Under the pieces are notes generated by a model. That model saw only the letters and a program-made list of their open reading frames with translations, was not told where the DNA came from and did not search any database. From positions 1,519,237 to 1,583,236 of the forward strand of contig JAHCID010000001.1 in assembly GCA_026129405.1 (NCBI GenBank): a stretch of 64,000 nucleotides of DNA, given 5' to 3'. This DNA is from a bacterium (GTDB taxonomy: Bacteria > Desulfobacterota > Binatia > DP-6). Made by a program: the position numbers and the translations under genes. Within the stretch, counting starts at the first letter, position 1, and every line of letters starts with the position of its first letter. Shown piece by piece: positions 1 through 8,228 of the stretch.

Positions 1-597
1 AACGTCGGGTGGTTCTCGCTGCTGCTCGCGTCGCGCGTCGGGCCGAGCGGCTCGGTGACCGCCTTCGAGGCCAACCCGCGCATGGTGGAGCTGCTGCGGC
101 GCACGCTGGCGGCGAACGGCCTCGCCGCGGGCGTGCGCGTCGTGCCGCTCGCCGTGACCGACCGTCCGGGCCGCGTGACGCTGCATCGGCTCTCGCGACA
201 GCAGGGCAGCTCGAGCCTGTACGCCTTTGCGCCGGCGGAGCTGGCCGGCTGGGACGACGAGGCCGTGCCGCTCGAGATCGAGGCGACGTCGCTCGACGCG
301 TACTTCGCCTCCGATACGCCGCCTCCCGACCTCGTCAAGATCGACGCCGAGGGGGCCGAGCCGGCGGTCCTGGCCGGGGCGCAGCGTCTCCTGGATCGCG
401 CCCCGCAGGTGCAGCTGGTGGTGGAGTTCCGCCCCGACGTGCTCGCCCGGGCCGGCCACGACCCGCGCGTCTTCCTCGGATCGCTGGAGCGTCGCGGCTT
501 CCGCCTGCACGCGATCACGCCGCGGGGAGGGTGCCGGCCGATCACCGTCGATCGCCTGCTCGTCTCGCCCGGCGAAGAGCTCTACCTGCGTCGGTGA
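1..597 (+). CDS. FkbM-family SAM methyltransferase (5' partial)
   Basis: The reading frame is open from base 1, so the start lies upstream of the window; 198 codons plus a stop are visible. The first residues read NVGWFSLLLASRVGPSG followed by VTAFEANP, which matches the SAM-binding core of FkbM methyltransferases (GxNxGWFS, then the acidic residue of AFEANP). Later VKIDAEGAEPAVLAG is the family's second conserved block (KIDVEGxE). FkbM enzymes O-methylate sugars or small molecules and often sit in glycan loci, which fits the glycosylation genes on the opposite strand further in. The GTG at 55 is internal to the fold and is not the true start. The acceptor substrate cannot be deduced. Confidence 0.85.
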   Translation, partial: NVGWFSLLLASRVGPSGSVTAFEANPRMVELLRRTLAANGLAAGVRVVPLAVTDRPGRVTLHRLSRQQGSSSLYAFAPAELAGWDDEAVPLEIEATSLDAYFASDTPPPDLVKIDAEGAEPAVLAGAQRLLDRAPQVQLVVEFRPDVLARAGHDPRVFLGSLERRGFRLHAITPRGGCRPITVDRLLVSPGEELYLRR

Positions 598-641
598 CGG
601 CGTCGGGGCCCGCGCAGAGGCCATGTAGCGGATGATCATGC

Positions 642-670
642 TTGACGTCGAATGATCCAGTGGCGTAGCG
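642..670 (+). promoter_or_regulatory. candidate sigma-70-like promoter upstream of the saposin-like gene
   Basis: TTGACG at 642-647 is followed after 17 nt by GTAGCG at 665-670, about 40 bases ahead of the ATG at 710. The -35 match is good and the -10 match poor. A Shine-Dalgarno GGGAGG lies a few bases before the ATG. This is a visual match only. Confidence 0.25.
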
Positions 671-709
671 TTTCGCGGACCGCCACTGCCCGACACGGGA
701 GGACGTGAG

Positions 710-1261
710 ATGACGAAGCTGAAGGGTGCCGCGATCCTCGGGTGCTTGGTCGTGGCGGGCGCCACGCTGCTGAGCAGCCTTCCCGCATCGAGCGCGACCT
801 CGTTCCTGCTCGTGAGCGGCCAGCGCCTGGCGAAGGCCTGCCGCGGCACTGGTGCGACGGAGCCGATCTGCAAGTTCGTCGCGAACGCGGTCGACCGCCT
901 CGCCGGCGTCGATTTTCAGCAGCCCGTCGACGAGACGGTGGTCTACAAGATGCTCCGCAAGCTGCGCGGCCCCGTCAAGAAGCAGGTCAAGCAGGGGTGC
1001 TGCGGCGGCCTGAACCGCTGCGACGCCTGCGTGCACGCCGTGTCGAACGTCGAGGCGTACGTGGCGACGAACGGTTCGGTGCATATGTTCTCCGACACGC
1101 TCCAGACCGCCTGCGACGGCCGCTTCGGCGATCCGGTCGTCACCGCCGAGTGCAAGGGCCAGATCGACGACGCGATCGCGCCGATCATCGACTGGTTCCT
1201 GGCCAACTACCCGCCGGTGATCGCGTGCCAGAGCAGGGCGCTGCGCGCCTGCGCGCCGTGA
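710..1261 (+). CDS. secreted saposin-B-like six-cysteine protein
   Basis: A 183-residue protein with a clear Sec signal peptide (hydrophobic residues 7-24, cleavage near ASSA about residue 29) and GGGAGG before the ATG. The C-terminal half holds six cysteines at 104, 107, 135, 148, 173 and 181. The spacing 3/28/13/25/8 closely follows the SapB fold (saposin C is 3/28/11/25/6), with amphipathic helical sequence between. Two extra cysteines (97, 98) and an N-terminal pair (44, 54) precede the domain. SapB-type proteins bind or perturb membranes and lipids; that role here is inferred from the cysteine pattern alone. It stands alone, convergent with the oligosaccharyltransferase gene. It could instead be an unrelated disulfide-rich helical protein. 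Confidence 0.75.
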   Translation: MTKLKGAAILGCLVVAGATLLSSLPASSATSFLLVSGQRLAKACRGTGATEPICKFVANAVDRLAGVDFQQPVDETVVYKMLRKLRGPVKKQVKQGCCGGLNRCDACVHAVSNVEAYVATNGSVHMFSDTLQTACDGRFGDPVVTAECKGQIDDAIAPIIDWFLANYPPVIACQSRALRACAP

Positions 1262-1300
1262 CGAATCGCTGAACGGCGCCGCGGCTCCCGCGACGCCGCG

Positions 1301-3559
1301 TCAGGGCCAGCGCAGCTTCCACGTCGTCACCCGCTCGCCCGCGGCGCTCCGCTCGTCGACCTTCGCAAAGCGGCTCGCGCAGCGGCCGTCGAGATGGAGC
1401 AGCTGCACCAGCGTCGAGCCGAGGAACGCGGGCGCGCCGACCAGCACGCGCGTGTTCGGGACGTCGATCAGCACGCCGAGGTCCGGGTGCGCGGGGTCCG
1501 GCGGCGTGTAGCGCGCGAGGCCGCTCGCGCCCGCGACGAGGACGAGCGCCGGTGTGCCCGTCGTCGCCGTCCCGCCAGCGCGGCCACTCGCCAGCACGGC
1601 GCGGTCGGGCGCGGTCTCCGGCCAGGACACCGACGCGAGCCGGATCGTTCCGCCCGCGATCGACGCGTCGATCGGGCAGACGCGCTCGCCATCCCGCACC
1701 GGCTCGCACGGCACCCAGCGCGCGAGGAACGGCGTGCCCGGGTCGCTCGCGTCGAACGCGCGTTGCGGGATCGGGCCGCGTCGCGGGTCCCGGGCGCCGA
1801 GATCGACGAGCGCCGTGCGCGTGTCGAGGAGTCGCGTCGAGAGGACGAGGTAGGAGTCGGCCGGCGTGCAGTGCGTCGCGCGCAAGATCTCCGCACGCTC
1901 CGCCGTCCCGAACCCCTCGGCGCGGAGGTGGTCGTCCGCGGCGGCGGCGTCGCGTTCGACGAGCGCGCTCACGATGGCGAACGCCGCCGCGGGCTCGCGT
2001 CCGCTGCGCCGAACCGTCGCGTATGCGCCGCGCGCGCCTTCCGGGCGCGGCAGCGCGTCCGACGCGCAGCTCAGCATGCGCAGGATGCCGGCGCTCTCCG
2101 TCTCGTCCGCGGCGAGCAGCGCACGGGCCGTCCAGTAGGGGACGTGCGTCTCCAGCGCGCTGCCGTCGTTCGCCGCGCGCCGCTCGGCGACGTACGTCGT
2201 CCAGTGCCCGAAGTCCCACCAGCCGTGGACGATGGCGTCGGGTGACGTCGTGTCGCGGAGCTGCGTCAGCGCGTCCCACCAGGCGTCGTTCATGCGCGGC
2301 CGATGCGAGCTGGCGAGCGACCACCCCGGCGCCAGCGCCCGCAGGAGGGCCAGCGCCAGCACGCCGCCGAGCACGGTCGTCGCGACGACGCGATAGCCGC
2401 GGCCCGCGGAGCGGATCTCACGCCGGACGCGCGTCGTCGCACGACCGATCGCGATCGCGCACGCGACCGCGAGCGGCGGCACGAAGAGGAGATGGTAGCG
2501 GACGCCGCCGGACGCCATCCAGACGCCGGCCGCGAGCCAGACCGCGAGCAGGACACCGCCCGCGCGCACGACGCCGCCTGGGGAAAGCGACAGCACCACG
2601 CCGAGGATCGCACCGGCGAGCACGAGGGGACCGCCGGCCAGCCGCAGCAGCGCGGACGGATCGAGACGGCGGAGCTCGTCGACGATCCGGAGCGCGCTCG
2701 GCCACGCGAGCTCGGCCGCCGGCGGGGCGTGGGGGACGACGGCGTCGATCATTGCGCGCGGCAGTCGAAGGTAGCCGCCCTCCGGCGTGAGGATCGAAGC
2801 GATCGCCGAGGCGGCGACGAACACCCCGAGCACGACCGCCGCCCGGCGCCCTTCGAGCGGCACCAGCGCGACGAGCCCCGCCGCGAGCACCACGTGCGTG
2901 AACATCCACCCGCTCCACGCCCACGCGTGGAGGCCGGTGCACGCGCCCGCGGCGATCGCCCACGCCACGCGCGCGCCGGTGCCGCGGGCCCGGAGCGCCA
3001 GCAGCACGAGCCAGAGCGTGTAGAGCGGCAGGACGACGTTCCAGACGTCGTTGTCGCCGCCGATCGAGCGCCCGAGCACGAGCGGGTCGAGCATCGTCAT
3101 GACGCCGGCGAACACGCCGGCCACCGGCCCCGCCAGCATGCGACCGATCGCGAACGCCGGCAGGACGCCCGCGACCCCGACGACGACCGGCAGCAGCGTC
3201 GCCGTGTCGGGCAATGGCTGCTGCGGCGCCCACGTGGTCACGAGCCGATGCAGGGCCGCGACGGCGTGGACGTGGAGGCTGCGCGCGTACGGCGAGCGCG
3301 CGCCGACCGGCGCGGTCGTGTGCTCGTCGCGACACGCGCCGTCGACGACCGCGTCGCACGGATCGCCGGTCGCGAGCAGCGTGCGCGCGTGCCGCAGCCA
3401 GAGGTAGCCGTCGTAGTCGCCGGGGTAGACGTGCGCGTAGCCGTCCGCGCCGACGTACGTATGGTCGGCGTCCATGCGGCTCGCGTCGAGCGGCAGGAGG
3501 CGCACCCAGGCGACGAGGAGCGCACAGCCGAGCAGGAGCAGGACGTCGCGCGCGCTCAT
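1301..3559 (-). CDS. STT3/PglB/AglB-type oligosaccharyltransferase
   Basis: A 752-residue polytopic membrane protein with about a dozen hydrophobic segments in the first 430 residues, then a soluble C-terminal domain. Three features identify the GT66 family. GDYDGYLWLRHA (residues 47-58) matches the first external-loop acidic motif. GGDNDVWN (167-174) is placed as the second DxD-type motif (GDTDxxN in archaeal AglB). WWDFGHW (447-453) is the WWDxG signature that binds the +2 Ser/Thr of the sequon. These enzymes move a lipid-linked glycan onto Asn of exported proteins. It is last in a minus-strand run and overlaps the preceding methyltransferase by 4 bases (ATGA). The gene convergent with it encodes a small secreted protein. 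A SVSE/TIxE motif was not located with confidence. Confidence 0.85.
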   Translation of the reverse strand: MSARDVLLLLGCALLVAWVRLLPLDASRMDADHTYVGADGYAHVYPGDYDGYLWLRHARTLLATGDPCDAVVDGACRDEHTTAPVGARSPYARSLHVHAVAALHRLVTTWAPQQPLPDTATLLPVVVGVAGVLPAFAIGRMLAGPVAGVFAGVMTMLDPLVLGRSIGGDNDVWNVVLPLYTLWLVLLALRARGTGARVAWAIAAGACTGLHAWAWSGWMFTHVVLAAGLVALVPLEGRRAAVVLGVFVAASAIASILTPEGGYLRLPRAMIDAVVPHAPPAAELAWPSALRIVDELRRLDPSALLRLAGGPLVLAGAILGVVLSLSPGGVVRAGGVLLAVWLAAGVWMASGGVRYHLLFVPPLAVACAIAIGRATTRVRREIRSAGRGYRVVATTVLGGVLALALLRALAPGWSLASSHRPRMNDAWWDALTQLRDTTSPDAIVHGWWDFGHWTTYVAERRAANDGSALETHVPYWTARALLAADETESAGILRMLSCASDALPRPEGARGAYATVRRSGREPAAAFAIVSALVERDAAAADDHLRAEGFGTAERAEILRATHCTPADSYLVLSTRLLDTRTALVDLGARDPRRGPIPQRAFDASDPGTPFLARWVPCEPVRDGERVCPIDASIAGGTIRLASVSWPETAPDRAVLASGRAGGTATTGTPALVLVAGASGLARYTPPDPAHPDLGVLIDVPNTRVLVGAPAFLGSTLVQLLHLDGRCASRFAKVDERSAAGERVTTWKLRWP

Positions 3560-4263
3560 CGCGTCTCGTAGGCCGTCGTGCGGATCACGCCGCCTTCGGA
3601 GGGCACCTCGCAGAGCAGGAGCGCGCGCTGCGGCCGCACGTCGAACGGCGGCTCCGTGAGCACCACGCCCGAGCGACGGTCGAGGCGGGTGTCGGCGCCG
3701 GTCGGCTTGTCGACGTTCGCGACGAACGACCCGTCAGGAAGATGCTCGCACACGATCCAGATCGGGAACTGCGCCAGCTTCGTCACGATGGCGGCGATGT
3801 CGGCGTTGCCGAGGTGCTGCAGGACCTGCTTCACGATCACGACGTCGCCGGGCGGCAGCGGGTCCGCGACGGCGTCGAGCACCACGAATTCGACGTTCGG
3901 ACGAGCGAAGCGACGGCGGTTGCGCTCGACGAGCGCCGGCACCACGTCGCACGCGACGACGCGCGCGGCGACGTCGGCCAGTCGGCGCGTCGCGGCGAAG
4001 TCGCCGCAGCCGACGTCGACGACGATCGGGGGCGTCGGCCGCTCGGCGAGGAACGCGCGCACGGCGGCGACGTACGGCTCGAGGAGCTCGGAGGAATGGC
4101 TGCCGAGGCCGGAGTGGAAGTCGCTGTCGTCGCCGCCCCACACGCCGTCGCGATAGACGGCGCCGAAGAGCTCGGCGGGCGGACGGTCGTCCCCGAGCCA
4201 ATCACGCAGGCCGCGGCGGATCGCGCGCGGGACCAGCGGAGCGAGTCGGCGACGCAGCGTCAT
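3556..4263 (-). CDS. class I SAM-dependent methyltransferase
   Basis: A 235-residue soluble protein. IVVDVGCGD (residues 80-88) is methyltransferase motif I, and ACDVVPALVERN follows as the motif II acidic region. The N-terminal DFHSGLGSHS segment resembles small bacterial methyltransferases in polysaccharide loci. It starts 1 base after the stop of the polytopic transferase gene and overlaps the oligosaccharyltransferase start by 4 bases, so it is probably co-translated with both. Context suggests methylation of the glycan or lipid carrier handled by this operon; the acceptor is unknown. Confidence 0.75.
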   Translation of the reverse strand: MTLRRRLAPLVPRAIRRGLRDWLGDDRPPAELFGAVYRDGVWGGDDSDFHSGLGSHSSELLEPYVAAVRAFLAERPTPPIVVDVGCGDFAATRRLADVAARVVACDVVPALVERNRRRFARPNVEFVVLDAVADPLPPGDVVIVKQVLQHLGNADIAAIVTKLAQFPIWIVCEHLPDGSFVANVDKPTGADTRLDRRSGVVLTEPPFDVRPQRALLLCEVPSEGGVIRTTAYETR

Positions 4264-4264
4264 T

Positions 4265-5731
4265 TCAGCGTGGCTCGAGGCGCCAGAGGGACGCCTCGTA
4301 GACGCGACGCCGGCCCTCGGCGTGATGGAAGTCCTCGGTCAGCCGCGTGCCGACGAGCGTCATGGTGAAGTTGTCGTCGATGGCCTTCCGCACGAGCGCG
4401 CCGGGGTCGTAGGAGAGGCCGGACTCGGCGAGGTAGACGGGGCCGCGCGCCATCGTGTCGCGCACGGTCTGCACCCAGTTGGCGGTCGCCGCGGGGTCGC
4501 CGATCGGGTGCTGCAGCGTCTCACGGCGCGCGTAGTACTCGACGAAGCGGTGGTCGTCCATGACGATGATCGTGCTGTCCGGCTCGGTCACCTCGGCGAT
4601 CAGCTGCGCGTAGCGCTTGGCGCCGTTGTACGTGTGGCGCGGCGCCAGCAGCGGATACGACACGGCGATCATCCACGCGATGCTCGTCACGTACGTCGCG
4701 ATCGCCGTCCACCGCAGGAACGTCCCGCGCGCGAGCATCGCGTGCAGCGCGGCCCCGGCGAGCATCGCGAGGCCGAGCGTGCACAGCACGAGGTAGCGCG
4801 GGCCGTAGGTGGAGAGGTTGCCGTAGACGACGATGGTCGCGACGAGCATGAGGGCGAGCGGCAGGAGCGCCCGGTAGCGCCGCCGCCGCAACGTCACCAC
4901 GAGGCCCGCCGCGCTGGCCAGGAGGAATGGCGGGCCGAGGAAGAGGACGAGATCGCCGAGCGCCGCGCCCAGCTGCGGCGACGCGAGGTCGAGCTTCGTC
5001 ATCGTCGGCGTGCCGGCATACGTGCGGACCATCGCGACGAGCGACGTCGCCAGCCCGAACCCGAGCCCGAAGGCGAAGCCGACCAGCCCGCCGGCCGCGA
5101 GCCGGCGCGTCCGTGCGTCCCATCTGGGCCGCTCGAGGCGCGGCGCGAAGAGGACCATGACCCAGATCGGCGTGATGCCGAGCAGTCCCTCCCACACGGT
5201 GTACGACAGCGCGAAGCAGACCGCGGAGGCCGCCGCGAGCGTCGCGCTGGCGGCGTCGCGGGCGCGCAGGGCGAGGTAGAACGACGTCGAGACCAGGAAG
5301 ACGGCGAGCCCGTACTCCTTCCCGAACGTGTTCGCGACCGAGAAGACCGGCGCCACGGCGAGGAGCCCCGCCGACAGCGCCGCGAGCAGCCGGATGCCGC
5401 ACAGGCGCTCGAGGAACAGGAGCACCATCGCGATCGACGCGGCGTGGAAGAGGATGCTCGCGAGGATCGTGGCGCGCTCGGCGTTTTCGCCCAGCAGCCA
5501 GAACGGGAAGTGGACGAGCGCGTTGGCGAGCACGGCGCCGAAGCGCCAGCGCACGTCCCAGGGGCCGCCGGCGTACATCTGCTCGACCGTCTGGGCCAGG
5601 TAGACCGCGTCGAGATGGAAGATGCCCTCGTTGCGGAACGTCCAGAGGTACGCGAACGACGCCACGAACAGCGCGATCGCGGTGCCGGCGAGGCCGCCGC
5701 GTCCTTGCTCGTCGTCGATCGGGTCCGCCAT
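4265..5731 (-). CDS. polytopic membrane glycosyltransferase-like protein (GT39/PMT-like)
   Basis: A 488-residue protein with about ten hydrophobic helices and a short soluble tail. The start MADPIDDEQ at 5731 lies 17 bases after the epimerase stop; the frame remains open further upstream but there it only shadows the epimerase. FHLDAVYLAQTVEQMY (residues 39-54) places an Asp in the first periplasmic loop, as in PMT/ArnT-type GT-C enzymes, which use polyprenyl-phosphate sugars. The C-terminal YLAESGLSYDP segment is soluble. In this operon it would plausibly add sugars from a lipid carrier to a periplasmic acceptor. The family call rests on topology, the loop Asp and context rather than a full signature. 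Confidence 0.6.
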   Translation of the reverse strand: MADPIDDEQGRGGLAGTAIALFVASFAYLWTFRNEGIFHLDAVYLAQTVEQMYAGGPWDVRWRFGAVLANALVHFPFWLLGENAERATILASILFHAASIAMVLLFLERLCGIRLLAALSAGLLAVAPVFSVANTFGKEYGLAVFLVSTSFYLALRARDAASATLAAASAVCFALSYTVWEGLLGITPIWVMVLFAPRLERPRWDARTRRLAAGGLVGFAFGLGFGLATSLVAMVRTYAGTPTMTKLDLASPQLGAALGDLVLFLGPPFLLASAAGLVVTLRRRRYRALLPLALMLVATIVVYGNLSTYGPRYLVLCTLGLAMLAGAALHAMLARGTFLRWTAIATYVTSIAWMIAVSYPLLAPRHTYNGAKRYAQLIAEVTEPDSTIIVMDDHRFVEYYARRETLQHPIGDPAATANWVQTVRDTMARGPVYLAESGLSYDPGALVRKAIDDNFTMTLVGTRLTEDFHHAEGRRRVYEASLWRLEPR

Positions 5732-5748
5732 CCGCGCCGCGTGCCGTC

Positions 5749-6738
5749 TCAGCGACTCGCGCGTCCGTGGATCTCGTCGTGGATCCAGCGATACGTCTTG
5801 CGCATTCCGTCGCGCAGCGTGATCGACGGCGTCCAGCCCAGCTTTTCGCGGATCAGCGTGTTGTCGCTGCTGCGCCCGCGCACGCCTTGCGGCGCCTCGG
5901 GACGGTAGCGGCGCTCCAGCCGTGCGCCGGCGATCTCCTCGACGACGTCGACCAGCTGGTTGATCGAGACGAGCTCGCCGCTGCCGACGTTGAGCGGCTC
6001 GGTCACGTCGCTGGCCATCAGCGCCTGCGTGCCGGCGACGCAGTCGTCGACGTAGAGGAAGGTCCGCGTCTGCTCGCCGTCGCCCCAGATCTCGATCGTG
6101 CGCTCGCCGCGCATCAGCGCGGCGACGACCTTGCGGCAGATCGCGGCCGGCGCCTTCTCGCGTCCGCCGTCCCACGCGCCGTGCGGGCCGTAGACGTTGT
6201 GATAGCGCGCGATGCGCGTCGCGAGGCCGAAGTCCTCGGCGAAGTGCCGGCACAGCCGCTCGCTGAAGAGCTTCTGCCAGCCGTAGCCGTCCTCGGGCTC
6301 CGCCGGATAGGCGTCCGATTCGCGGAGCGGGAGCACCTCGGCGCTGCGCTGCTTGTCCGCGGCATACACGCACGCGGACGACGCGTAGAAGAGTCGCTCG
6401 ACGCGACAGTCGCGGGCGGCGAGCAGCATGTGCGTGTCGATCCGCACGGACAGCATGCAGTCGGCCTTGTGCGTCTCGATGAAGCCCATGCCGCCCATGT
6501 CCGCCGCGAAGTGGAAGACGAGGCGGGCGCCGGCGGCGGCGCGATCGCAGGCCGGCTTCTCGCGCAGGTCGAGGCGGAGGTTCTCCACGTCGGGGAACGC
6601 CTGGTGCCAGGCGTCGAGCGGCTTCACGTCGACGGCGCGGATGCGCGTGTGTCCCTGCGCGCGCAGGCTCGCGACGACATGGCCGCCGATGAAGCCGCCG
6701 CCGCCGGTCACGACGACCAGGTCGTCCTTCGCGCGCAT
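5749..6738 (-). CDS. GDP-mannose 3,5-epimerase-like SDR
   Basis: A 329-residue extended SDR with an NAD-binding motif TGGGGFIGG (residues 11-19). The sequence closely follows plant GDP-mannose 3,5-epimerase: ADMGGMGFIETH, SSACVYAADKQ, YGWQK, YHNVYGPHGAWDGGREKAP and EIWGDGEQTRTF. The plant catalytic residues Cys145, Tyr174 and Lys217 correspond to Cys123, Tyr152 and Lys195 with identical spacing (29 and 43), and Lys156 completes YxxxK. The enzyme would interconvert GDP-D-mannose and GDP-L-galactose or L-gulose in the cytoplasm, feeding the neighbouring glycosyltransferases. It is second in the minus-strand run. A related GDP-sugar specificity is possible. Confidence 0.8.
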   Translation of the reverse strand: MRAKDDLVVVTGGGGFIGGHVVASLRAQGHTRIRAVDVKPLDAWHQAFPDVENLRLDLREKPACDRAAAGARLVFHFAADMGGMGFIETHKADCMLSVRIDTHMLLAARDCRVERLFYASSACVYAADKQRSAEVLPLRESDAYPAEPEDGYGWQKLFSERLCRHFAEDFGLATRIARYHNVYGPHGAWDGGREKAPAAICRKVVAALMRGERTIEIWGDGEQTRTFLYVDDCVAGTQALMASDVTEPLNVGSGELVSINQLVDVVEEIAGARLERRYRPEAPQGVRGRSSDNTLIREKLGWTPSITLRDGMRKTYRWIHDEIHGRASR

Positions 6739-6944
6739 CGAGCGGGCCTACCAGCCGGCCGGGCGGCGCGTCCACCCGCGCACCCGCTCGAGCAGCATCG
6801 CTGGGAGCACCAGGTGGATCGGGTCGATTTCGGCGCGGGAGCGATTCTGGTCGCCGAAGGAGCCGCCCCGTCGCCAGGTACACGACGTGGAATGCGACGG
6901 CGTGCTGCGCGGGGAACGCCTTCACGACGAGGCCGGCGAGCGGG
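6739..6944 (-). other. intergenic gap with a possible frameshifted coding relic
   Basis: About 200 bases separate the GT2 and epimerase genes. On the minus strand one frame just after the GT2 stop reads VVKAFPAQHAVAFHVVYLATG. A second frame then reads GDQNRSRAEIDPIHLVLP and ends in MLLERVRGWTRRPAGW at a TAG (6748-6750). Joined by a single frameshift they look like protein sequence, so this may be the disrupted end of a small gene. The similarity is by eye only. Confidence 0.25.
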
Positions 6945-7781
6945 TCAGCGATCCTTGGGGTTGTATCGCCCGAATGCCACGCCGCACATCTCGCTGAAGT
7001 TCCGCCACTTGTCCTTCCACGCGACGATCTTCGTCGGGACCGTGCCGTCGTCGGGATAGACGCGCGCCACCGGTATCTGGGTGACGCGGAAGCCCAGCCG
7101 GGCCGCCTGGTAGATGAGGTAGATCTGCAGGCTGAAGCGCACGAACTCGGGACGAAACGGCTGCAGCCGCGCGTCGCGCAGAAAGCGCGCGCTGATGGCG
7201 CGAAAGGCGTTCGTCGGATCGTTGTAGAGAAAGCCGCTCGCCAGCCAGAGCGCCGGCGACATGACGAAGCGGATCGCGAGGTAGCGCTCGAGCGGCGTGT
7301 GCGCATGGAATCCGCCGGGAAGGAACCGGCCGCCCTGGACGAGGTCCCAGCCGTCCTCCAGGTGTCGTAGGAACCGTGGGATCGCCTCGACGCCGTCCTT
7401 GCCGTTGCCGTCGAGCGTCACGACGCCGTCGTAGCCCGCGTCCAGCGCCCAGCTCAGTGCAGCCCGCGTCGCGGTGCCGAGTCCGCGCTCCTGCACGCTG
7501 AGCAGCGTACGCACGCCGACGCTCGACAGGAACGCGGGGTCGGTCGAGCCGTCGGTGCTGCAGCCGTCGGCGATGACGGCATCGGCGAGGCCCGCGAACT
7601 CCTGCATGCGGCGAAGCTGGTCTTTCAGTCGCTCGCCTTCGTTCCAGGCCACGACCGCGACGCAGTAGCGGGTGCGGCGGGGATGGAGCTCGATGCAGTC
7701 GGAGCGGACGGGGGTGGCGATCGCGCGGCGTCGCCATGTGCGAGCGTCTCCGGTGCGCTGGTCTTTCGGCCCCGCCGGCAA
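6945..7781 (-). CDS. GT2 glycosyltransferase, dolichyl-phosphate-mannose synthase-like
   Basis: A 278-residue protein. A GT-A fold begins near residue 38: VAVVAWNEGE (41-50), then VIADGCSTDGSTD, and LDGNGKDGVEAIP with the catalytic acidic motif around Asp124-Asp129. There is no clear C-terminal membrane segment, unlike GtrB-type proteins, so it is closer to soluble DPM1/DPMS-like enzymes that put mannose or glucose on polyprenyl phosphate. As first gene of the run ending in an STT3-type transferase, it would plausibly make the lipid-linked sugar donor. The first about 35 residues are poorly conserved-looking and a later start is possible. Confidence 0.75.
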   Translation of the reverse strand: MPAGPKDQRTGDARTWRRRAIATPVRSDCIELHPRRTRYCVAVVAWNEGERLKDQLRRMQEFAGLADAVIADGCSTDGSTDPAFLSSVGVRTLLSVQERGLGTATRAALSWALDAGYDGVVTLDGNGKDGVEAIPRFLRHLEDGWDLVQGGRFLPGGFHAHTPLERYLAIRFVMSPALWLASGFLYNDPTNAFRAISARFLRDARLQPFRPEFVRFSLQIYLIYQAARLGFRVTQIPVARVYPDDGTVPTKIVAWKDKWRNFSEMCGVAFGRYNPKDR

Positions 7782-7847
7782 ATCGGGGGTCCGCCTACCA
7801 GGCGTGCACGCGCGCCGTCCAGCAAGCCGGGCCGACGTCGCGCGCCT

Positions 7848-8225
7848 TCACAGGAAGCGCGCAAAGAACGCCCAGACGGCCTCCGCGGCCTCGTCCCACA
7901 CGTCGTGCCTCAGCCCCGGCACGGCGCACCAGACGACCGGCTTGCCGGCGTCGCACGCGTCGTGCTCGACGCACGGGCTCGGGGCGATCGCGACGGTGCT
8001 GTCGCTGCGCCCGTTGCCCCACACCCACTGGCTGCGGCTGTACTCGGCGTCGGGGATCGGCACCACTTCGTCGTCGACGCCGTGGATCATGATGGCGGCC
8101 GCCGGCGCCGACGGACAGATGTAGTGCCCGTCGACGTCGTACTTCGAGTCGTCCGCACGCTGGGGGGGACCACAGCCGAACGTCTGACAAGAAGCCGCTC
8201 CGTCAACGTCCCAGGGTTGTCGTTC
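7848..8225 (-). pseudogene. 5'-truncated alpha/beta-hydrolase (PHB depolymerase/feruloyl esterase type)
   Basis: The minus frame is open from just after a TAG at 8226-8228 down to 7848. It starts inside a fold with no credible start codon or signal peptide. Visible are WDVDGAASCQTFGCGPP, MIHGVDDEVVPI and PGLRHDVWDEAAEAVWAFF. The last two match the catalytic Asp and His regions of LpqC/PHB-depolymerase-type esterases. The half carrying the nucleophile GxSxG is missing. A short product from the ATG at 8090 is possible, but it would lack the catalytic serine. This is probably a relic. Confidence 0.6.
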
Positions 8226-8228
8226 CTA

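Noticed and set aside
4265..7306. Apparent 1,013-residue fusion of the polytopic transferase with an N-terminal extension
   Set aside because: The part upstream of 5731 is antisense/alternate-frame shadow of the epimerase and GT2 genes; membrane protein features begin at MADPIDDEQ.
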